This document shows, one piece after another, positions 16,257 through 23,797 of a stretch of DNA of 64,000 nucleotides (positions within the stretch are counted from its first letter, which is position 1; every line of letters starts with the position of its first letter). Below the pieces are notes generated by a model that ran no database searches, was not told the origin of the DNA, and was given only the letters and a program-made list of their open reading frames with translations. The stretch lies in the NCBI GenBank assembly GCA_045658645.1, contig JAZOVJ010000007.1, positions 11,014 through 75,013 on the forward strand, in the 5' to 3' direction. This stretch comes from UBA1738 sp045658645. Its GTDB lineage: Bacteria; Bacillota; Clostridia; UBA1381. The translations under genes and the position numbers were made by a program.

Positions 16257-18065
16257 TTATTCAACCGTAACAGATTTAGCCAAATTTCTCGGCTTATCAA
16301 CATCAAACCCCTTTTCAGTACATACATAATATGCAAGTAATTGAAGAGGAATTATTGAAATAATCGGAGAAAGAAGAGGGTTTATTTCAGGAAGAGCAAA
16401 AACGTAGTCAAATGCTGAAGTGTCAGATAAACAAGAAGTAAAACCGATTGTCTTTGCTCCACGTGCGGAAACCTCTTTCACGTTACTGTTAAGCTTGCTT
16501 GAAATTTCGGGGTTAGTGCATATTGAAATTACAACTGTGTTATTTTCGATTAATGCAATAGGCCCATGTTTTAGTTCGCCGCTTGCATAAGCTTCAGAGT
16601 GTATATAGGATATTTCTTTAAGCTTTAATGAAGCTTCCTGTGCTACAAAGTAATCAAGACCACGCCCTAAGAAATATATATCATATTCATTGGCTACTTT
16701 TTTTGCCAAACGTTTCATGTCATTTTCCAGTTCAAAAACTTTAAAAAGTAAGTCAGGGATATCCGAAAGCTGTTTTTTAATATTAAAAAGTTCTTCTTTT
16801 GAAGCTGTATTTTTAAATTCCGCAATATGAATTGCAAAAAGATAAAAAGCTGCAAGCTGGGTTGTGTAAGCTTTGGTTGATGCAACCGAAATTTCAGGTC
16901 CTGCATGGGTGTAAAATACAAAATCAGCTTCCCGTGCAACTGAAGAACCCACGACATTTGTTATAGCATAAACAGTATTTCCCAGCTTTTTTGCCATTCG
17001 CAAGCATGCAAGAGTATCTGCAGTTTCACCTGACTGGCTTACCACTATAATTGCAGTGTTTTGACTTATAAGAGGTATAGCATATCGGAATTCTGACGCA
17101 AGATAAACTTCGCAGGGGATTTTTGCAAGTGTTTCGATTGCTTTTTTGCCGACAAGCCCCGCATGGTAGGCGGTTCCGCAGGCAACAATAAAAAACTTTT
17201 CTATGTTATCAGGGAATTCTATACTATCAATATTCAAATTCAATGAAGCGTCAAGGCGACCCCTTAGCGTACTTTTTATAGCAACGGGTTGCTCGAAAAT
17301 TTCTTTTAACATAAAATGTTCATAGCCATCTTTTTGAGAGTCCTGAATGGTAAAATCCACATTAAATATTTTTTTGCTTATTTTATTACCTGAAAAGTCT
17401 TCAATTTGAACATTATCTTTTGTGATGGTAACAAATTCATTATCCTCCAATAGATATACACTGCGGGTTTTAGAAATAATCGCAGGAATATCCGATGCGA
17501 TAAAGTTTCCATTTGGATGAATCCCTACAATTAAAGGACTATCCTTTCTTACCGCAACGATTTTATCCGGTTCAGATGAAGAAATAACCCCGATGGCATA
17601 GCTACCCTCAAGTTTTTCGGTTGCTTTTTTGACGCTCTTCAAAAGGTCCCCATCATAATACATATCGATGAGGTGGGGGATAACCTCTGTGTCTGTTTCC
17701 GATTTAAAAGAGTATCCCTTTTCTATGAGATAGTTTTTTAAAGATTGATAATTTTCTATAATTCCGTTATGAACAACAGCAATTGTTTCTTTTTCATTAG
17801 TGTGTGGGTGAGAATTTGCAACAGAAGGGACCCCGTGAGTCGCCCATCTGGTATGGCCAATTCCAACGTTTGCAGGGTTGTGTTCTTCTATAACAAGATT
17901 TTTAAGATTTGAAAGCTCTCCTTCGGCCTTTTTTATATCTAAACTGTCATTCAAAATTGTTGCAATTCCACTCGAATCATAGCCTCGATATTCAAGGCTT
18001 TCAAGACCGGACAAAAGAAGACCAACAGCTTCTTCATTACCGATATATCCAACTATTCCACACAT
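16257..18065 (-). CDS. glmS: Glutamine--fructose-6-phosphate aminotransferase (isomerizing)
   Basis: This 602-residue enzyme makes glucosamine 6-phosphate, the first step to UDP-GlcNAc for the cell wall. The N-terminal glutaminase domain starts MCGIVGYIG with the nucleophile Cys2 and contains GHTRWATHG. Two SIS domains follow (VVSQSGETADTLA and ISYIHSEAYASGELKHG), and the chain ends PRNLAKSVTVE as is usual. The ATG at 18065 is fixed by that N terminus, since Cys2 must be terminal after Met removal, and by AAGGAG upstream. The promoter lies only about 55 bases upstream, which leaves no room for a glmS ribozyme. No clear terminator is visible after the stop. Confidence 0.97.
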   Translation of the reverse strand: MCGIVGYIGNEEAVGLLLSGLESLEYRGYDSSGIATILNDSLDIKKAEGELSNLKNLVIEEHNPANVGIGHTRWATHGVPSVANSHPHTNEKETIAVVHNGIIENYQSLKNYLIEKGYSFKSETDTEVIPHLIDMYYDGDLLKSVKKATEKLEGSYAIGVISSSEPDKIVAVRKDSPLIVGIHPNGNFIASDIPAIISKTRSVYLLEDNEFVTITKDNVQIEDFSGNKISKKIFNVDFTIQDSQKDGYEHFMLKEIFEQPVAIKSTLRGRLDASLNLNIDSIEFPDNIEKFFIVACGTAYHAGLVGKKAIETLAKIPCEVYLASEFRYAIPLISQNTAIIVVSQSGETADTLACLRMAKKLGNTVYAITNVVGSSVAREADFVFYTHAGPEISVASTKAYTTQLAAFYLFAIHIAEFKNTASKEELFNIKKQLSDIPDLLFKVFELENDMKRLAKKVANEYDIYFLGRGLDYFVAQEASLKLKEISYIHSEAYASGELKHGPIALIENNTVVISICTNPEISSKLNSNVKEVSARGAKTIGFTSCLSDTSAFDYVFALPEINPLLSPIISIIPLQLLAYYVCTEKGFDVDKPRNLAKSVTVE

Positions 18066-18120
18066 TTTACACTCCTTGGATTGTTTCATTTCAGATGGTT
18101 TTTTAGAATAATGCATACTA

Positions 18121-18149
18121 ATTATACCATCAGAATAATTTTATGTCAA
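18121..18149 (-). promoter_or_regulatory. Perfect consensus promoter of glmS
   Basis: TTGACA (18144-18149 on the minus strand), a 17-base spacer and TATAAT (18121-18126). The 5' UTR is only about 50 bases. Confidence 0.85.
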
Positions 18150-18200
18150 CCAAAACAGTTGAGCCGATATTAATAGTATATACAATTTAATAAAAAATAT

Positions 18201-18226
18201 AAAAAGACCCGGATAAAATCCGGGTC
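18201..18226 (-). terminator. Terminator of the AGCS transporter gene
   Basis: GACCCGGAT and ATCCGGGTC pair around TTT and are followed by TTTTT on the minus strand. Confidence 0.87.
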
Positions 18227-18245
18227 AGAGGATACAATTAAAATT

Positions 18246-19682
18246 TTATTTCTTTGCTGAATTTGCAACTATTTTGTAAAGAGCAATAAGTGCAATTGTG
18301 TTAGGTAGTACCATCAGGTAGTTAAAGAAGTCTGTAAGTTCCCAAACAAGGTCGTTTGAAAGAAGAGCACCCAAGAAAATAAATACAATTGCGATACCAG
18401 AGTAGATAATTGTTGCAATCTTATTATTCTTGAATAGGTATTCTACGTTTACTTTACCAAAGAAGTTCCAGCTTAGGATTGTTGAGAAAGCAAAGAACAA
18501 TAGGCAAATTGCAACGAAAATGCCGCCAAAGCTTGAACCAAACACACTACCAACAGCAATCTGCATAGCATTTGCTTTTGTAATACCTTCTAAAGCTGCA
18601 GCATAGCTTGCAGCATCACCGGTAGCTTCAAGACCTGTGAATAGGCAAGTGATAACAACTAAAGCTGTCATTGTAAGAACAATGAATGTATCTATAAATA
18701 CACCAATCATAGCAACAACACCCTGATCGTGTGGCTTTTCAACATTTGCAATAGCGTGAGCATGAGGTGTTGAACCCATACCGGCTTCGTTTGAGAATAG
18801 ACCTCTTTTTGCGCCCTGGCTGATTGCTGTTTTTAATGCATAACCGATACCACCACCGATAAGAGCATTTGGTGTAAATGCATACTTAAAGATCATGCCG
18901 AATGTTGTAGGGATATCTGAAATACGTGCAATAATGATTACTAAACCGCCTAGTAGGAAAAGGCAAGCCATAATTGGAACAAGCTTTTCTGTAACAGATG
19001 CAATTCTGTTGATTCCGCCAATAAAGATAAATGCTGCAACAGCGGCTACGATTAGACCAACGATAGCTGCAGTAACGGTTACATCAATGCCGCCAAGACT
19101 AAATAGGATATTTGACTTGGTAGCGTCAAATACAGTTTCCATAGAACCTGCGATTGAGTTTGACTGTACCATTGAACCCATGAAACCAAGTGCAAGGATT
19201 ACAGCGATTGCAAAGAATACAGAAAGGAAAGTACCAAAACCGTTAGGGAATGCTTTCTTTATGTAGTAAACAGGACCACCGTGGATTTCACCGTTTGCAT
19301 CAGTAATTCTTGTTTCCTGAGCAAGTACTGCTTCGGCATAGATTGTAGCCATACCAAGAAAGGCAATAACCCACATCCAGAATATAGCACCAGGACCGCC
19401 TGTTAAGATAGCACCAGAAGCACCAACGATATTACCTGTACCAACCTGTGCTGCGATAGCAGTGGCAAGTGCCTGGAATGAAGAAAGACCGCCCTGTGAT
19501 TTACCGCCAAATAGTTTGATGTTACCAAACACCCTTTTCATACCTTCGCCAAAGCAACGAACCTGAACGAATCTTGTCTTGATTGTGAAGAAAAGACCTA
19601 CGCCTACAAGCAGAATAATTAGAATGTAGTCTGCAAGGTAGGAGTTAGCTTTTGCCACAATGTCTAAAATTTTGTCTTGCAT
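18246..19682 (-). CDS. Sodium:alanine/glycine symporter (AGCS family)
   Basis: This 478-residue membrane protein of about 11 helices belongs to the amino acid carrier sodium symporter family (AlsT/GlyP-like). Family blocks include ALATAIAAQVGTGNIVGASG near residue 90, NGEIHGGPVYYIKKAF near 150, and GLFSNEAGMGSTPHAHA near 300. The true start is the ATG at 19682, preceded by TAGGAGGT; the reading frame stays open upstream through the riboswitch. The glycine aptamer in the leader shows that glycine is the signal and suggests that glycine, or glycine and alanine, is the cargo. The gene is monocistronic. Length and motifs are normal for the family. Confidence 0.94.
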   Translation of the reverse strand: MQDKILDIVAKANSYLADYILIILLVGVGLFFTIKTRFVQVRCFGEGMKRVFGNIKLFGGKSQGGLSSFQALATAIAAQVGTGNIVGASGAILTGGPGAIFWMWVIAFLGMATIYAEAVLAQETRITDANGEIHGGPVYYIKKAFPNGFGTFLSVFFAIAVILALGFMGSMVQSNSIAGSMETVFDATKSNILFSLGGIDVTVTAAIVGLIVAAVAAFIFIGGINRIASVTEKLVPIMACLFLLGGLVIIIARISDIPTTFGMIFKYAFTPNALIGGGIGYALKTAISQGAKRGLFSNEAGMGSTPHAHAIANVEKPHDQGVVAMIGVFIDTFIVLTMTALVVITCLFTGLEATGDAASYAAALEGITKANAMQIAVGSVFGSSFGGIFVAICLLFFAFSTILSWNFFGKVNVEYLFKNNKIATIIYSGIAIVFIFLGALLSNDLVWELTDFFNYLMVLPNTIALIALYKIVANSAKK

Positions 19683-19701
19683 AAAAATACCTCCTAAAAT
19701 T

Positions 19702-19726
19702 AAAAATAGCCACCAAATATGGTAGC
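19702..19726 (-). terminator. Expression-platform hairpin of the glycine riboswitch
   Basis: GCTACCA and TGGTGGC pair and are followed by TATTTTTA on the minus strand, just upstream of the transporter ribosome binding site. It looks like a regulated terminator. Confidence 0.6.
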
Positions 19727-19730
19727 TCCG

Positions 19731-19870
19731 GGGTGACACACAGACATAGTAATGTGTTAAGTATTTGTCTGCTCCGTCCTTTTGCCTGAGAGATTAGCGG
19801 AATAACCCGCCTTGCACCTTCGGCACTCAAAATGAGATTCTCCGGAGTTCCCTCCGCTTTCGGTCTTAAG
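19731..19870 (-). ncRNA. Glycine riboswitch upstream of the AGCS gene
   Basis: On the minus strand the glycine aptamer core GTGCCGAAGGTGCAA is followed by a variable stem and by TCTCAGGCAAAAGGAC, the two hallmark segments of the gcvT-type motif. Only one full aptamer is seen. It is followed by a CAGACA/TGTCTG helix, which may be the ghost-aptamer helix that singlet glycine riboswitches use. The terminator-like platform and the transporter gene follow. The direction of control cannot be settled by eye. Confidence 0.92.
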
Positions 19871-19913
19871 TAATTCTGAAAGTTTCAAAGGGAAATATTT
19901 AATTTACTTTAAC

Positions 19914-19942
19914 ATTTTACCACACTAATACGGAAAAATCAA
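19914..19942 (-). promoter_or_regulatory. Promoter of the glycine riboswitch/AGCS transcript
   Basis: TTGATT (19937-19942 on the minus strand), a 17-base spacer and TAAAAT (19914-19919). Confidence 0.6.
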
Positions 19943-19982
19943 GACTTTTGTCGAAAAAACATAAAAAAGAGAGAAAGTAACA

Positions 19983-20011
19983 AAAAATCGACCTTATGCA
20001 AGGTCGATTTT
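19983..20011 (-). terminator. Terminator of pflBA, overlapping the pflA stop codon
   Basis: AAATCGACCTTG and AAGGTCGATTT pair on the minus strand, followed by T residues. The stem contains the pflA stop codon, so the gene end and the terminator are merged. Confidence 0.85.
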
Positions 20012-20719
20012 AGTGTTTATGTATGATTGAAGCCTGTCAAGTATATCGTGTGACAGGGGAGATACGTCTTTTAATTTATTTTCTACACCCAAGTTTTCAT
20101 ATTTGAAAAACCCCATAGTATGAAATGCCAGAAGTTCATATTTGGAAATACAGGAAAAACCGGAAATCAATTCTAAATATTTATCAAGAATTTCTTCGCT
20201 GTCATTTATCCCTGGCACAATAACAGTACGAATAACTGTCTTTTTGCCGATAGAATCAAGATAGGAAAGAGTATCCAGAACTTTCTTTATATCTCCGTTA
20301 GCATAATTAGTATAGCTTTCGTCATCCCAAAATTTTATGTCCAAAAGAACTGATTGGGAGTTTTCTAAAACTTCACAAACTTCGGGTGATAAATCACAAA
20401 TACCTGAAGTATCAACGATGTAACCAATTCCTTGTTCCTTAAGAAGCGGAATGGTTTCCTTTATGAACTTTGCTTGCAAAAGTGGCTCGCCGCCTGAAAA
20501 TGTAACACCGCCATCCTTGCCGAAATAAGTTTTGTATCTTGCAATCTTTTTAACAAGGCTTGCAGCGTCGGTTTCGTTTTCTGTTTTATACCAGGTGTCA
20601 GGGTTATGACAGTAAATACACCGAAGCGGGCAACCTGACATAAAAACCGCACATCTTAGTCCGTCACCGTCAACAGCCGCGAGGCTTTCAAAGGAATGAA
20701 TATATCCTTTCATAGCCAT
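19994..20719 (-). CDS. pflA: Pyruvate formate-lyase activating enzyme
   Basis: This 241-residue radical SAM enzyme installs the glycyl radical on PflB. The [4Fe-4S] motif is Cys30-x3-Cys34-x2-Cys37 in SGCPLRCIYCHNPDTW, followed by the glycine-rich VTFSGGEPLLQ. The start overlaps the pflB stop as TAATG, so translation is coupled; an alternative ATG lies two codons on. Length is typical for PflA and there is no extra ferredoxin domain of the kind seen in glycerol-dehydratase activases. It shares the ZTP-riboswitch transcript with pflB. Confidence 0.96.
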   Translation of the reverse strand: MAMKGYIHSFESLAAVDGDGLRCAVFMSGCPLRCIYCHNPDTWYKTENETDAASLVKKIARYKTYFGKDGGVTFSGGEPLLQAKFIKETIPLLKEQGIGYIVDTSGICDLSPEVCEVLENSQSVLLDIKFWDDESYTNYANGDIKKVLDTLSYLDSIGKKTVIRTVIVPGINDSEEILDKYLELISGFSCISKYELLAFHTMGFFKYENLGVENKLKDVSPLSHDILDRLQSYINTKIDLA

Positions 20720-22944
20720 TACATCTTTTCGTGGAAAGTTCTTGCGATAACTTCAAGCTGCTTATCCTTTGTAAGTCTGTTGAAGTTTACAGCATATCCG
20801 CTTACACGAATTGTAAGTGAAGGATAAAGAGTAGGGTCATTCATTGCGTCTATAAGTTTCTGTCTGTTCAGAACGTTTACGTTCAGGTGATGAGCGTTTT
20901 GTGCAAAGTATCCGTCTAAAATTGCAACAAGCTTTTCAACTCTGTCGTCATCTGATGTACCAAGAGTATCAGGAGTGATTGAGAATGTGTTGGAAATACC
21001 GTCCTGACAGCAATCGTAACAGATTTTTGCAACAGAGTTCAAAGATGCCAAAGCGCCTTCAGAATCACGGCCGTGCATTGGATTTGCACCAGGAGCAAAA
21101 GCCTCGCCGGCTTTTCTTCCGTCAGGTGTAGCGCCTGTCTTCTTACCGTATACTACGTTTGAAGTGATTGTAAGAATTGAAAGCGTATGTTTAGCGTTAC
21201 GATAAGCCTTTGTTTTGCAAAGCTCTTCATAGAAGTACTCTGTAATCCATTTAGCTATTTCGTCTACACGGTCATCATCATTACCATATTTAGGGAAGTC
21301 GCCTTCTGTTTTAAAGTCAACGATAATACCGCGCTCGTCCTTAATCGGAGTAACCTTTGCAAACTTGATTGCACTCAAGCTGTCTGCAAGAACACTAAGA
21401 CCGCTTATACCAAAAGCCATAAGTCTTTCAGGTTCAGGGTCATGAAGAGACATCATAAGACGCTCATACGCATATCTGTCGTGCATATAGTGAATTACGT
21501 TCATCGTGTTAACGTAAAGGTGAGCCATCCAGGAAGCATATTTCTTAAATGCTTCAAGAACCTGCAGGTAACGAAGCGGTTCTTCTTCGAAAACTCGTCC
21601 TTCAGGTGCAATCTGTTCGCCGTAAATTTCATCCTTACCGCCGTTTAAAGCCATAAGAAGAACTTTTGCAAGGTTACATCTTGCGCCAAAGAACTGCATC
21701 TGCTTACCTGTCTTCATAGCAGAAACACAGCAAGCTATAGCATAGTCATCGCCAAAATCTTTGCGCATTACATCATCGTTTTCGTACTGAATTGAGTCAG
21801 TATCAATAGAAACCTTTGCGCAGAATTCTTTGAAGTAACGTGGTAGGGAATTGGACCACAAAACCGTAATGTTTGGTTCAGCGCTTGGCCCTAAGTTGTA
21901 AAGAGTCTGCAAGAATCTGAATGAAGTTTTAGAAACCATATGACGTCCGTCTTCTGTCATACCCGCCAAAGAACATGTTACCCATACAGGATCGCCTGCA
22001 AACAGGTCATTGTATTCAGGAGTTCGTAAGTGTCTTACAAGACGCATTTTAAGAACTAAGTCATCAATGTATTCTTGAGCTGTAGATTCGTTAATTACAC
22101 CTTCCTTAAGGTCACGTTCAACATAGATATCAATAAATTCAGCAATTCTGCCGATGCTGTTTGCAGCACCATTCTGTTCTTTGATAGCACCGAGGTAACC
22201 AAAGTATAACCATTGAATAGCTTCCCTGGCATTGTTGGCAGGGCGTGAAATATCACAACCATAAGCTTCTGCCATTTTAACAAGCTGTGCCATAAACTCA
22301 AGTTGTTTGCTTATATCTTCAACAAGCTGAATGTTTTCAGCAGTCATATCACGCTGGCTTATGTTCTTTTTGTCAAGCTTTCTCTGCTCAATAAGGTAAT
22401 CCATACCATAAAGCGCAATTCTTCTGTAGTCGCCGATGATTCTGCCTCTTGCATATGCATCAGGAAGACCTGTCAAAATACCCGCATGACGCGCTTTTTT
22501 CATTGTATCAGAGTAAACTCTGAACACACCGTCATTATGAGTTGTACGGTATTTAAATTCGTTCTGAACATTTTCTCCAATTTCGTATCCGTAAGCCTGG
22601 CAAGCCTGAACTGCATTACGATAGCCTGCAAATGGGTTAACGGCACGCTTTAGCGGCATATCTGTCTGAAGACCGAGAATAATATCTTTTCCCTTTTCGA
22701 TGTATCCCGGCTCGTAAGTTAAGATAGAGGATACAGCGTCTGTCGCAACGTCAAGAACACCACCATTTTTTGTTTCTTCGATTAAAAGTTCGTCAACTTT
22801 ATCTTTAAGGTATTGTGTACGAGAAGTAGGACCTGCAAGAAAAGAAGCATCTCCGTTATATGGGGTGTAGTTATTCTTTATAAAGTCACTTACATTTATC
22901 TCATTTTTCCAATCGCCATCAATAAAATCTCTCCAAAATTCCAT
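20719..22944 (-). CDS. pflB: Formate C-acetyltransferase (pyruvate formate-lyase)
   Basis: This 741-residue glycyl-radical enzyme cleaves pyruvate with CoA to acetyl-CoA and formate under anaerobic conditions. The catalytic cysteine pair is Cys405-Cys406 in YAIACCVSAMKTG, and the radical site is Gly716 in RVSGYAVNFNRLT. The ATG at 22944 fits the family N terminus (MEFWRDFIDGDW) and has AAAGGA 8 bases upstream; the open frame further upstream is riboswitch RNA. The coupled pflA confirms the assignment. The upstream ZTP riboswitch ties expression to the purine/folate state, which fits the formate supply for one-carbon metabolism. Confidence 0.97.
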   Translation of the reverse strand: MEFWRDFIDGDWKNEINVSDFIKNNYTPYNGDASFLAGPTSRTQYLKDKVDELLIEETKNGGVLDVATDAVSSILTYEPGYIEKGKDIILGLQTDMPLKRAVNPFAGYRNAVQACQAYGYEIGENVQNEFKYRTTHNDGVFRVYSDTMKKARHAGILTGLPDAYARGRIIGDYRRIALYGMDYLIEQRKLDKKNISQRDMTAENIQLVEDISKQLEFMAQLVKMAEAYGCDISRPANNAREAIQWLYFGYLGAIKEQNGAANSIGRIAEFIDIYVERDLKEGVINESTAQEYIDDLVLKMRLVRHLRTPEYNDLFAGDPVWVTCSLAGMTEDGRHMVSKTSFRFLQTLYNLGPSAEPNITVLWSNSLPRYFKEFCAKVSIDTDSIQYENDDVMRKDFGDDYAIACCVSAMKTGKQMQFFGARCNLAKVLLMALNGGKDEIYGEQIAPEGRVFEEEPLRYLQVLEAFKKYASWMAHLYVNTMNVIHYMHDRYAYERLMMSLHDPEPERLMAFGISGLSVLADSLSAIKFAKVTPIKDERGIIVDFKTEGDFPKYGNDDDRVDEIAKWITEYFYEELCKTKAYRNAKHTLSILTITSNVVYGKKTGATPDGRKAGEAFAPGANPMHGRDSEGALASLNSVAKICYDCCQDGISNTFSITPDTLGTSDDDRVEKLVAILDGYFAQNAHHLNVNVLNRQKLIDAMNDPTLYPSLTIRVSGYAVNFNRLTKDKQLEVIARTFHEKM

Positions 22945-22973
22945 ATTTATCATTCCTTTCTCAAATATCTCAT

Positions 22974-23076
22974 AAAAAAGGACATCCCAAGTAAAACAAA
23001 GGATGCCCAGACGGTCGGCTTTTAGTAACCCCTGTTCCCGTATGGTTATCCATATTTCCGTCAGTAGCAGGGTCAA
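22974..23076 (-). ncRNA. ZTP (pfl-motif) riboswitch upstream of pflB
   Basis: On the minus strand the leader has the pfl-motif layout. GACCCTG and ACTGACGG open it, a GGTTA/CCATACGGG region and CAGGGG follow, and the hallmark CCGTCTGGGCA completes the aptamer. A GGCATCC/GGGATGTCC hairpin then runs into TTTTTT as the terminator. The class senses ZTP/ZMP, which builds up when 10-formyl-tetrahydrofolate is short, and usually turns genes on. Its place before pyruvate formate-lyase is the arrangement that gave the motif its name. Confidence 0.9.
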
Positions 23077-23080
23077 CATA

Positions 23081-23109
23081 ATTATACTATATATAGTATA
23101 ATTTGTCAA
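23081..23109 (-). promoter_or_regulatory. Perfect consensus promoter of pflBA with an embedded palindrome
   Basis: TTGACA (23104-23109 on the minus strand), a 17-base spacer and TATAAT (23081-23086). The stretch 23081-23102, covering the -10 box and most of the spacer, is a perfect 22-base inverted repeat. Confidence 0.85.
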
Positions 23110-23188
23110 TAAATTTAGAAAAAAGTATCAATTTTTTGTATTTTGTATAATTTTGAATATAAGTGCGGTGTAAATTAGTGCAAAATGA

Positions 23189-23500
23189 TTAGTTTAAATG
23201 AAAAATTTCAGTCAGAGGAATGCTTACAGGGCTTGTGTCAGGATTTGTTTCCATGATGTCTGCCATATACCCCCACCATTTCCAACATGTTTCGGTAGTT
23301 CGTGATTTTGCCCAGAGTTCAGGGTCAGCGATTTCTATATAACCGTAAAGAATATTTGTTTCTTCATCAAGAAAGATAGAATAGTTGGAACCGCCGTGGT
23401 TTTTAATCATTTCTTTCACTTCAGGCCATAATGCATTGTGGCGTTTTTTGTATTCCTCAGCCATACCATCATATAATTTCATTTTGAATGCTTTTCTCAA
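23189..23500 (-). CDS. rhaM: L-rhamnose mutarotase
   Basis: This 103-residue protein interconverts the anomers of L-rhamnose and feeds the isomerase. It matches the RhaM family along its length: FKMKLYDGMAEEYKKRHN at the start, LWPEVKEMIKNHG, the tryptophan cluster CWKWWGYMADIM and the ending PLTEIFHL. The start is a TTG at 23500, 7 bases after AAAGGAGTG; this gives the normal family length of about 104. Reading further upstream runs through the tRNA gene and gives a false N terminus. Only 28 bases separate tRNA-Arg from the TTG, and no other promoter is seen, so rhaM is probably transcribed from the tRNA promoter. The matching kinase gene rhaB is 9 kb away. Confidence 0.92.
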   Translation of the reverse strand: MRKAFKMKLYDGMAEEYKKRHNALWPEVKEMIKNHGGSNYSIFLDEETNILYGYIEIADPELWAKSRTTETCWKWWGYMADIMETNPDTSPVSIPLTEIFHLN

Positions 23501-23528
23501 GATAAAACACTCCTTTTCAGTGTAGAAT

Positions 23529-23605
23529 TGGTACACCCGGCCGGATTCGAACCGGCGGCACATAGCGTCGGAGGCTATTGCTCTATCCAACTGAGCTACG
23601 GGTGC
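23529..23605 (-). tRNA. tRNA-Arg (anticodon CCG), CCA encoded
   Basis: The 7-base acceptor stem GCACCCG/CGGGTGT, the D arm GCTCAGTTGGATAGAGC, the anticodon stem ATAGC/GCTAT with loop CTCCGAC (anticodon CCG), the T arm GCCGGTTCGAATCCGGC and a genomic CCA end are all present. It reads the codon CGG. Confidence 0.96.
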
Positions 23606-23620
23606 ATTCAGACACACTTG

Positions 23621-23649
23621 ATTATAACAAAATGGTATATATTTGTCAA
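23621..23649 (-). promoter_or_regulatory. Perfect consensus promoter of tRNA-Arg (and probably rhaM)
   Basis: TTGACA (23644-23649 on the minus strand), a 17-base spacer and TATAAT (23621-23626), 15 bases before the tRNA 5' end. Confidence 0.85.
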
Positions 23650-23713
23650 ACAAAATAAAAGATTTTTAAGGACAAATAATGCTACGTAAATATACAAAAA
23701 GACAAAATTTATG

Positions 23714-23741
23714 TTGATTTTTGCCGTAAATAATATATAAT
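23714..23741 (+). promoter_or_regulatory. Promoter of the U32 gene
   Basis: TTGATT (23714-23719), a 16-base spacer and TATAAT (23736-23741). Confidence 0.5.
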
Positions 23742-23797
23742 TATAAATGTTCAGTATATCTTGTCAGCTTAAAATTGTTTTGATAGGAGTGTGTTTT

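Noticed and set aside
18066..18245. A glmS ribozyme upstream of glmS.
   Set aside because: I looked for it because it is common in Firmicutes, but the promoter is too close and no core sequence is seen.
22945..23109. Extension of pflB by about 55 residues upstream.
   Set aside because: That frame covers the ZTP riboswitch and promoter. The family N terminus begins at 22944.
23501..23653. N-terminal extension of RhaM reading NAPVAQLDRAIASDAMCRR.
   Set aside because: This is the tRNA-Arg gene read in frame. The ribosome binding site and family length support the TTG at 23500.
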